From Morinoia aosen (Eukaryota > Arthropoda > Malacostraca > Amphipoda > Talitridae), in assembly GCA_030386875.1 (NCBI GenBank), contig CM059569.1:45423842-45487841 (forward strand): a DNA stretch of 64,000 bases. The letters are read 5' to 3'. Positions 1-11,100 of the stretch are shown here, in pieces. The notes below the pieces were generated by a model that did no database searches, was not told the DNA's origin, and worked only from the letters and a program-made list of their open reading frames with translations. Position 1 is the stretch's first letter. Every line of letters starts with the position of its first letter. A program made the position numbers and the translations under genes.

Positions 1-1840
1 TTGACCGAAACCGGACGTGTACACGAAAATGCTTCTGCACTCAAGTGGACCCTTCCACTAAATAAAATATCTAGATTTGAACGTTTTAAAACTAAGCATA
101 CCTAAAAATAACCCTGTCTAGTACGTCACCAAGCTCTCCCTCACCCGGTCAGGACCGTCATCAAGCCCCATGGTAGAGTCATTTCTATGGGGAAAATACA
201 GCTCTTGATTGGTTAGCCCGAAGAACTACTTTATTTCAAACAAACTTTATGACGTCACCATTGCGACATGTCGTTAGACCAATAATGGTGCCAGATTTAG
301 GTCAAGCAGTGTTGCCAGATGCAATATAAGCGCTGCTATTGGTTCGTCACCATTGCCACACGGTCGACAAAAAAACACTGGTTTGTCCCTACCTTGTCCC
401 TCCTACCATCACCAAGCCCGCCCTTACCCGGTCTCCTATACTACCACTGCTTAGCAGCGCTCGCTCGACCCTCGCAGCATCTTGCTTCAGGCCCTGATCG
501 CTGTGCTGCTGCAGGGCAGCTTTTATGGTGTCCATCTGCACAGAATCCACTGTCATTAGACATTGGTGCGCTGCAGCTGAGGGAAATATGGTAGTTTATT
601 AAAGCAAAATAAGGTAGTCTCGTAAAGGGAAATACGGTAGTTCAGTAAAGGGAAATACGGCAGTTCAGTTAATGGTTCAATTATAGGAAATACGGCAGTT
701 CAATTGTGGGAAATATGGCAGTCCAGTTAAGAAAAAGTCAGTCGAAGGCAGTCCAGTCGAAAGCAAGGACGGCAACAGGAAAACAAGAAACTTTTCATAC
801 ATAGTTTATGTTGCGTTCGATGGTCTATTGCACACGTTCTTGTCATTTGGCTAAGAATGCTTTAGAAGAGAGCCTCTAACTTCAATGTGGTTTAATTTCA
901 ACAAAAATTTGAATAACGTAACCTATTATCTACGGAAAACTACACAAAGCCCTTGCACACACATGCAAGAAACTGCTGGAAAGTTACAAAATTCAAAGTG
1001 ATGAATGGAAGACCAGCATCGCATTTGTACTGCCCCAAAGAGACAACTAAAACTCTCAATTCAGCTAACAGCATTGAAATGCACTAACACTAACTATAGT
1101 ATGAAATGCAGAGACAAGTAGTAAAACCATTTAACTATTAAACAGGTATTTGAAGAACGAGAAAACGACCCACTTAACTGAAACTCCATATTTTACCTGC
1201 AATTTAAAAAAAAGTCAAGTTTTTATATACAAACTTAAAATAAAACGCCATCAAAGTTACCCTCCTTTATATGGACACAAGCTCACCACTCAAAACGTCA
1301 TCAAGGCTACCCTCCTTTTATATGGACACAAAGCCAACACTTAGCACAACACACCGTTTGCTGGAAAACGATAGGCTGATGAACCAGAGCCCCTGTTCTG
1401 ACGTCCGCAGCCAGCGGACGGAGCAGTGACAGTACTTGGTCTAGCCTGCCCACCTCGCACCATGCTTGTAGCTGCAAACACAATGCGTATAGTCAGTTGG
1501 TGACACCACACACAGGATCAGTAAGTGGCAGCACACACCTAGGACCAGTAGGTGGCACAAAGTCAGTGTATGGCAACACTCAAGTTATATTATTTAGTTT
1601 AACACTCCCTGGCCATCATAAAGGCGACCTCAAGAGAGCTAATAAAGGTTACCATTTAGAACAGACCATAGAAGTCCATGAATTTATGCAAAATTAGCGT
1701 TTCCACACAGGATACCATTCATGGATGTCAAAAGAAGCTAAGTCGGCACAAAAGAAGTCACTCCAGCCTATGTTTAGCACGAAGTAACCTAACAGTATCC
1801 CCCTCGGAAGTGCCAGTCTCCATAGCAAAGGATAGACTAA
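1..1840. other. Non-coding flank downstream of PTCD2, with short tandem repeats
   Basis: No open frame here resembles a known protein. At about 590-750 a 22-24 bp unit with core GGGAAATACGGCAGTTCAGT is repeated about five times. At about 1252-1335 a 49-bp block containing TATGGACACAA is present twice. At about 1495-1585 a looser CAGTAGGTGGCA-type repeat occurs. The stretch is probably the 3' flank of PTCD2. A possible reverse-strand AATAAA lies near 595-600, about 1.2 kb past the stop, which is far for a 3' UTR. Confidence 0.6.
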
Positions 1841-2125
1841 CTAAACTTCCCTAAACCTACTGCCACTGTCCATGTCCATGTCCATGTCACTGGAATGCAC
1901 ACGTATCACACCAGCAACACTGGCAATGAATCCGTTTTGAAGCAAGGCATGGTTTTTACTAACTTTAAAAGACTCTGCAATTATCATTACAAATTTCTGT
2001 AAACAAGCTGGAAGGGACGATCCTCCAATCGGAGTATTATTTAGTGCGTGATGTACATTTCCAATTTCCTTCAATTCAAACGCCTTAATCAGATTATAAA
2101 AGAAATTAGTTCTTTGAAGTGGAAC
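1841..2125 (-). CDS. PTCD2: PTCD2 exon 7 (terminal coding exon)
   Basis: The acceptor TTCACAG precedes GTTCCACTTC, in phase 0. The exon encodes VPLQRTNFFYNLIKAFEL and ends SGSRFREV-stop. The NLIKAF block aligns with the ENLIKTL block of vertebrate PTCD2. Near the end lies DMDMDMD, made by a short CCATGT repeat at about 1868-1886. Confidence 0.82.
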   Translation of the reverse strand, partial: VPLQRTNFFYNLIKAFELKEIGNVHHALNNTPIGGSSLPACLQKFVMIIAESFKVSKNHALLQNGFIASVAGVIRVHSSDMDMDMDSGSRFREV

Positions 2126-5100
2126 CTGTGAACAGCATTTTTACTACAAGACATAGCATCATAAAGCATAAATTTTTGGAAAAACATAAGACTTTACGAG
2201 CAACGGCGATTACGACAGCATTTGAAAGAATGGACTGGTTAACATTGTGCCCCTCCTCTTGGGAATTATAGATTTATTAACACAAATATATCAAGAGAAG
2301 GTCCAAAAAAGTTTGAAGCCAGAAATAAATGTTGGGAACAAAAAATCATATTAACGGCTGGCAAAGTATCTTGAATAATCAGCAACTTCAAATAATCATG
2401 TATTAATAGCTTGACATTTATAACAGCAGTTTCAATCTGGAATATTCCTAACAAAATTATACAACCGAATAATTCACTCACGTATCACAAGAGGCTCTAA
2501 AAATAAGAAGGTAAGTTTAAAACTGATCACAATATTATTGACAGCTATCTCACGCATGGCATGAGGCCGTAAATATAACAAGACAGGTTCTGAACTGACC
2601 AGGATATTCCTGACAGCAATATTGCTGGCATACGCATGAAGAGAAACTCGACATTACAATACAGCTCGAAATCAGACCAGAACATTCTTTACAGTAACCA
2701 TATACCTTCCTCCTCTTAACCTAACAGTAAAGGTTTTGAGCTATCCAGAATATTCCTGATGGTGACTGAATAGCTTCCTCAAACACAATGAGAGACTTAA
2801 CATAGCAAGACAGGTTTTGAACAGACAATAATATTTTCAAAACTACCGTATACTTCCCTCGTACATGATGAGAGACTTGACATAACAAGGCAGGTTTCAA
2901 ACTGACCAGAATATTCCTGACAGCGATGTTTTTGGCATATGCAGTGTTGTGGAAGAGCTTGAGGGCGGTATCAGGGCGGCCAGCCTGGAGCGCTATGGTG
3001 CCGGCGATGGCGTAGAAGCGCTCAGGCCAGCGACCCACATTGACGCAAGCCTCGGTGAGGGAAAGTCCTCGAGCCAGGCTCTCCTCTGTGCCCTGTCGTG
3101 GTAGCAGAAATTGACAGCTTTGTGCAAACTGTCACCATGACACACATGACATATTGGTACCAACTCTCACACAGATGTACACAACACACTTGAGTACAAT
3201 CTGTCATTTAGACACACACACAAGAACAGGACACTTGGGTACAAACTGTCACCCAGACACACAAAAATCCAACAATCTCAAGAGCAGTTCATCACCTGTC
3301 TGAGAGCAGAGGCGAGAGCAATGATGACGCAAATGCGAGGGTATCTGCCGTTGGTGACGCGACCCGTGCTGATGCTGTCCATGATGTCTAGTACCTCAGA
3401 GTGAAGGTCGTGCGTGTAGAGCAGAGACATCAGCACTTGCATCGTGCTTATGTGTGACAGCAGCTTGCCCAGCTCTGGGGTCTGCATCAGCTGCAACAAC
3501 ACAAGGAATTTAAACAATTTATTTACAACAGGTGACACAGAGGTAGAATGTTTCTCAAGTCTAGTACAATGGTCAAATTTGAGTATAGCTACCTGCAATA
3601 CAAAGAATTGTAGATACAGCTGAGGTACAAGTTTGGTGAAATGCAGCAATGACATGAGGAATTGCAGGTACATCTGAGGTGCCAGTTTGAAGAGATATTG
3701 CTATATCTCCACCTAATAATTACAGTCCCATGTGAAGCGTTAGTTTAGTGAAATACTGCAAAAAACCGTAAACATGGATGGCATAATTGAAAATTAACAT
3801 CAAATACACGTTAGCATTATTTTCAATGACCGTTTATAGAATTACGTAATACACAATTAAAACAAATGCTGCTTAGGGAAAAAACAACTACTAAAGGTTA
3901 TCTCTCAAATGTTAGGTTGCTCAAAGATTCCAAAAAATTAACCACACCTAATTTGAAATATGAGGGGTCTGACTGTGGACGTGGCGAGAGGGATGGCTGC
4001 GGACAGAAGTGAGTGGGGGCAGTGTATAAGGAGGTAATTTTATTTTGAACGTGTTACTGGAAGCTGCCCGCGTGTGATGAGGTTGACCTGTCATGTGCGG
4101 GGGAGGGGCTGCACTCAATAAAGCGGTCGGGGTAAACCAGCTGTTGCTGTCGGGCCTGACTGTGGAAGGTGGTTGTGCTGGGCTGCTGCTGATCCTGGCA
4201 GTTCAGGTGCGGCCAGTGCTGCCTCTCTCGCCTCCTAGTGACTAAGTGTGGTGATTGTGGCCTGCTGTCGGCTACCCTCCCATGGGGAGGATAAGCCCGG
4301 TATATGTATGTATGTATGTATGTATGTAATTTGAAATATGAATGAGGGGTAAAGCTTAGCAATCAATGAAAGGCAAAGATAGCATCAGGCCTTTTTTTTG
4401 TTTCGTTTCAACTAATAATTAAGGAATTCCCAAGGATTCTCTAGTAGTATTTAAATAATTCGTAAGCTGTCAGCATCCAAGAGAAGATATTTTGACTGTT
4501 TCTCTCAATAACATAATTAGTTCCCAACATGACTAGAGTACTAATCGTGTGGTTGTCTATCAGTTAAGGTTCTTTAATTCAAGAAATTTTCAAGATCCAA
4601 TGTGTTTTACATATCATGCATTAATGTTTTTGTTTATAAACTTTATAAACAGTTTTTTCTTTCCTTTGCTCACCTCAAGAGCAACATCAGGCCGCTGCAG
4701 CTCATAAAAAAGCCGCATCACCACCGCCCCAAACCTGAAGCTACCAAACCGCAGTTTGCTGTTCTGCTGATTGTATCTAGGAACAAGAAACTATCAGTAA
4801 AGGTTAGCAACATTTTACCATTAATTAATGAACATTAGCCAAATTTTATCAAAGAGAATTTCAACATTAATTTGCCAATTTTTAGAGCTGTTGAGTGCTA
4901 GAAGGTCAATACCCCTAACACAGCAAAATAGCAAGGAAATGGGGCACTACCTTGCTACCGTCAAGTAGTGTATCATCAGATACTGCTACCCATCTGAATA
5001 TCATCAAATGCTACCACCTACTTGAATATCATCAAATGCTACCACCTACTTGGATATCATCAAATGCTACCACCTACTTGAATATCATCAAATGCTACCA

Positions 5101-8100
5101 CCTACTTGGATATCATCAAATGCTACCACCTACTTGAATATCATCAAATGCTACTATCTACTTGAATATCATCAAATGCTACCACCTACTTGGACATTGT
5201 CAAGCGCCACAACTCAGATTGCAGACATCAAATGCTAATGTTACCACCTTGCTGGTAATTATCAGGTGCTATAAGATGGATCCAGTTTTTAGGTTGGGTG
5301 CAGTTCAATTTCTGTCATCAAATTTGGCACCAAAAATTATGCAGCTAAAAATCCTCAATTCTAAACATACCAGCTCTCAGAAACGACTAAAATCTTCTAC
5401 TATGTTGTAGAGACAAAAATTATCTAAATGGAAGTAATAACTGTACTCAACAGGAAAATTTATTCATTTAGAATATTAAAATTATTTGAAAAATACCACT
5501 GTGTTCTCAAAATAATGATAGTAAAGAACGTCATGAACTGCATTGTTACGCAAAAGAATCGTAAATAAAAACACCAAGGTTGCTACTCTCAAAGACAACA
5601 TTATTAAAATTATTTATTGCCGTCAAATTTTGAAAAGTAAACGTTTCGAGCACCAGGCTCATCATCAGTACAAGTCTGAAATGAACAAAACAGAGAAAAT
5701 AGATAAAAATATATGGAAACAAACACAGAATTAAAGAAATGCTACTATTAAAATCAAGAGGAAACTATGTACAAAGGGTGGGCACTATTAGTTTCATTAA
5801 GAGGTGGCTTAAGTTTTAAAAAAAAAAAAATAAAATCTAAATTAAAAATTTAAATTTTTTTAGCATATTAGCTTCAGCCAGCCATCAGAGTGATTTAAGA
5901 ATTTTAGAGTCGTTATACATATTTAAACTTAAGCCGCCTCTTAATGAAACTAATAGTGCTCACCCTTTGTACATAGTTTCCTCTTGATTTTAATAGTAGC
6001 ATTTCTTTAATTCTGTGTTTGTTTCCCGTATATTTTTATCTATTCATCTCTGTTTTGTTCATTTCAGACTAGTACTGATGATGAGCCTGGTGCTCGAAAC
6101 GTTTACTTTTCAACATCTGACGGCAATAAATAATTTTAATAATGTTGTCTTTGAGAGTAGCAACCTTGGTGTTTTTATTTACTGATAGCAAACTTTATTC
6201 AAAAACCATAAACTATTTAGCACTTGTATTCCGATTGACGTCTATTACTCGGAATAAATGGAAATTACCCATGATTACTCAACGGGTAGTTTCCATTTCA
6301 TTTCTTAATTACAGAAAGCTTTGATTAATGATAAATGGTGTTATAAAGTATAGATTGATTTCAGGCATTACGACAACACCTCAAACTATTACTCACTTGA
6401 AAAGTAAATCCTTGACTAGAGTGATGTCTTCTTCATTGCCCCTGCACAAATAGATAGCCTTCTCCAAGTCCTGCTTGAAGATGAGCATCAAAGTGTGGTG
6501 ACTCTTGGCAAATTGCTCCAGCATAGATGCACGAAACCTGAGAATAGTTAAAGTGATCAAGTTAGGTTTGGTGACCACAAGAGTATGTATATTATTTAAA
6601 GGGCTCCACTTTAATACCATCAAGAAACAGGCTAACAAACATGTTGGTGAATAATAATCAAGGTTTCAAGGTTACACACTCAGTAAGAATTTTGACATAT
6701 GCAGCATGAATTTACCTTATTACAGTACATAAATAGCTAAATCTGCAGTGTAACACTGCACCCAAATGGAGGAGATAACCTTAGTTTTCTTACAGTACCT
6801 GAGCAATGCAGGAGTTTGTAAATATATTTTTCACATTATGCTCGTGAATTTTGGTTTCAAGTGATACTTTAATCAACGTAAAAACAAAATATATTTTGTG
6901 AGCAATGCTATTGCTGAATAGCAACATTAGTTAGCCTATCAATTAACACTAAATAATTCAAAATTAACATTCACGGTTGAAGAAAATCAGAGGTACAGTA
7001 TTTGAGCACTATTACAGATGGTCAGAAAATGGATCATTATTATTATATAAGAAAGTTTTAGCCTCCCTTAACCACGACAAAGATGTTCCAAGAGAGGAAA
7101 GAGGAAGGCCCCATTTAGTATGGAGTTGAGGGAACGCGGAATCTATGCACAAGGTGCAAAGAAACAGTAAGCTAGGAAAGAAGTTCATGAAACAAGAAAA
7201 AAGTTGAAGAAGAAAGTAGTAGGTGCTGAAGAACAGGACAGCAGTGAACCAAAAAAAGATGGACCGTAACAAAACAAAAACCTATTTTATTACAACAAAA
7301 AGGAAGCCTACCTAACCTTTAGCTCGGGCCCTCACATGGTTCCCCTGGGAGCGCCAATTCCCATAGATACAATAGTTGTATCCCCCTGAGGGGGTCAGAA
7401 AATGGAGAGATGAACAGAAATTGGCATGAAGAAAGTAATGGAATACTAATTTCATTCACACCCACATTCTCATCAGTATAATTATGCCAAAAAATGAACG
7501 CCACTTTTACAAAAATTTCCAACTTATAAGAGCTCAGATCCAAGTATTGCTCTAAACCAGTGCTTCTTAAGGAGACCGTCCCACTTTTTCAACTTTTTTC
7601 GTCCGATTCGTTTGAAAATTGACCAGTATCTGTATTTTTTGAAAGTAAACCATTTTTACTCGTGTCATTTATTCGATTAAGTCCTTAGTTTTTTTTCAAG
7701 AAAAATTAGTTTTTTGGTATATTTTATGGATATTTCAAAATGGGACTAGTCCTTGAGTTTTGATGCTAGAACAAAACCAATGACAGTTTTAGAATTCTTG
7801 GAACATTTCTAACAAACTCTCACGGGCTTTTTTTCAAATTCAAATTTTTTCTATTTTTTCAAATATTTTAAAATGTCTAAAAACACTAATTTTTTGGGTT
7901 TAGAGCTATATATTTTTTGCAAAAAATATGAATTTGAAAAAAAGTCCATGCAAATTTGTTAGAAATGCTCCAAGGATTCTAAAACTGTCTTTGGTTTTGT
8001 TCTAGCATCAAAACTCGAGGACTAGTCCCATTTTGAATGTTGAAAGTTAGAAGTGTTGGGTATCAGCAAAAAACTAAATTTTTTTCGTTGAAGTATCATA

Positions 8101-11100
8101 TAATGGACAATTTATGTATTTGAATGCAGTTTTATTTTTATTTCAATAATTTCCATACATAAATTTGTATTTACAGTGTGAATTGTGATTTCCAAACCAA
8201 AAAAAAAAAATTTTTTTTTCAAAAATATGAATTTTTTTATTTTCAGTCTGATTCTTATGAAATTTGACTATGATATGTAACTTTTGAAAAGAAACACAAA
8301 TTATTCAATCAATTTTTTTGATTTGGGCCTTATTTTTTGAAAAAAATTGACATATTGGTTTTTTGGCATTGATATTTCATTGGTATTGACATTTCAAAAT
8401 GGGACTCCTCCTTCAGTTTTGATGCTAGAACAAAAACAAAGACAGTTTTAGAATTCTTGGAACATTTTTAACAAACTCACATAGGCTTTTTTTCCATTTC
8501 CCATTTGTTCTCTTTTTATATGGGGTTGAAATTGGCTCAAAATTAAAGATTTTGGTCCCCTTACTCCCCCCTGGGGGAGGGGATCTTTTGTCCGTAGCGC
8601 CATAAAATTTTAGGACCAAATAGTCCACCACCTAAGGGTCCTTTTCCAACAAAAACATGAAAAATGACAACCAATCGGACGAAAAAAGTTGAACAGCAGA
8701 GACGGTCTCCTTAACCTTGTTTGAGATACTGAACCTGACAAGTTCCATATATGCATTTATCTAACCATTCATAGCTGGACCTACTGTGTGTAAATCCATT
8801 TGTTTACACTGTATTATTGCACAAACTGTACCATGCCAAACTCAAGTTAACACATTCACCGCATTTATGCGGCTGTTAACGGTTGGTTTGGTTAGGTTGT
8901 AAGTAGCAGAATTAGGAAATCAACTTTATAGCTTGAATAAATTCTAATCCTTCCTAATAAAAATGAAAAATACATTTATGCAATAACATTTTACCGTGCA
9001 TGGTAAAATTTATTTTTTGAAAAAGGTCGTGAAACAGATGAAAATATCATTCATAAATACCGGTATGTAATTGGGCAATTGACCTGTTTGCACACATGTG
9101 GCCCAATACACGGGGAACGTGTCAAGAACCCTTGCTCTAACCTTTCAGCTTCATTTTCAGGGAACTGCTGCTGAAAATTAGCCCTCTGCTTCTGGAAGTC
9201 CTCAAGCCCCAGAGCTTCCCGGGTGTACAGGAACCTCTGGCAGACATCTGAAAGAACACTTGAGGTTTGTATTTTGCTTCACATTAAACTTTGAAAGACA
9301 TTTCTACCTCAATTATATATTATATTTGATTAGGTCTTAATTATGTATCAGATTTGAATACATTAGTTATTTTAAAAGATAAGATAAGTCATTCCAAGTG
9401 ATTAGGTAAGTTATTTTAAGCCTTCCTAAATACAACAAAGGTGTTCAAAAGTGAGGTAGAAGAAAGGTTTTACCAAACATGACATTTAGACAATAGGGAA
9501 TCTAATCATAAAGATCTCCTGCATTCAAAAACAATTAGTTAGCAAATAATTTTATCAAGCAAGATAAAAGTTGAAAATGAAAAAAGAGAGTACTGAAAAT
9601 AAAGACAACAAACGGAAAAAAGATGGTCCACAACAAAACAAATAACTTTTTTAATTTCAACACATGATAAGTTAACAAACACTTCTGCTTTGGACTTCAT
9701 ATTTTGCTCTAGAGCACTAATGCCTTCAAATCTTACTGAAACTAGAATTAAACATGTTATTTCACCAAGAAAAAAGTTTAGTTGAAGTGTTTACTATGCA
9801 GCATTGTGTTAATATTGGTAGAGGAGACAGTAACACATTTGCAATAGTAAGGGGAATAAATTGATAAATTTTTCATAAACAAATTTTTAAAATTTCAAGC
9901 AAAACTTGAAACAGAGAGAGAGAAATAAATCAATACCTGTAATAGATATGCCTCTAATAAGTGAAATCTATTTAAAACATTTTTCCCTCCTACATATTAA
10001 ATAAAACCTCACAAGATTTATCTGCAATGAATATTTAACACAAATATATGAGTATTTCCATCTCCAATGGGTATTGAAAAGCATCAGTAAAAATATTTGA
10101 TGCTCATGATCCACAAAAGACAATATAAATTTTAAAGAACACATCACAGCCCAAAATTTACTTTGAAAATGCCATGATAATACTCAGGAGTAACTATAAT
10201 ATCTAACCCTGAAATCACAACATTCAATGGAAAAAATAATTAATTTAACTAAAGGTAGGAGAGCACCATTTTTTCAACATTATAAAGATATTAACACAAA
10301 ATTCAAATTTTAATGATGACTGACAGCTAGTTAGGTCATCTATTTAAGCAATATTGTTGCTTGCAACAATTGTTTTGTTTCTTAATGATTATGGGTAAAC
10401 ATTTCCTACTAAAATACTTGGGCAGAGTAAAAAAATAAATAAAATTACATTATCATTTAACCACAATTTTTTTCATAACAATGTTTATTTCATGGTCAAA
10501 GTGAAGCGTGATGCAATCAAAGGAAATGGGAATTTTATTCAAGAGAATCACTAAAGGAACCCATTTAAGAATGTTTTACATGAATGACATTCTGCTCTCT
10601 GATGCATTATTTTAGAATTATTTGACTTTGAGTTTGGCTTCCACGTGCCAAAGGAAGCGAGCTTGCTAACCAGAATTTCATTAATAACAGAAGTTAACCC
10701 TCTATTACTAACGTAAAGAGGTTGGGTCGTGAGGGGTAGCCACAGTTCTACTAGTGAAAATTATAAATAAAGGTTGAAAGCAACCCGTAAAGGTCATGTT
10801 AACAATTGTGTTTACATCTGCTCCATGATGGCGACGGCCGTACCAAGTGGCGCCATCTATGAGCCGAGTGTAAAGGTGACAGTATTAGGTGGCACCACCT
10901 ATGAGCTGACTGTAAAGGTGATGACGTAATAATGACGACTAAAAAAAACGTCAAAAGCACCAAATACAAGAAATGGTACGTTAACTTTTTTGTGCTATTA
11001 ACTGATAACAATATTTCTTATCATTTTATTAAAAATTTCAATCATTTTTTTATTTCTACGAAGTACTGGCAAAAACTTTAACACCTCGTGATCCAAACTT

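Noticed and set aside
4992..5195. CRISPR-like array in the 28-bp repeat
   Set aside because: Units are directly adjacent with no unique spacers, in an intron of a eukaryotic gene.
8425..8631. Short protein in the TTAA element
   Set aside because: No transposase motif; the frame spans a repeated non-coding module.
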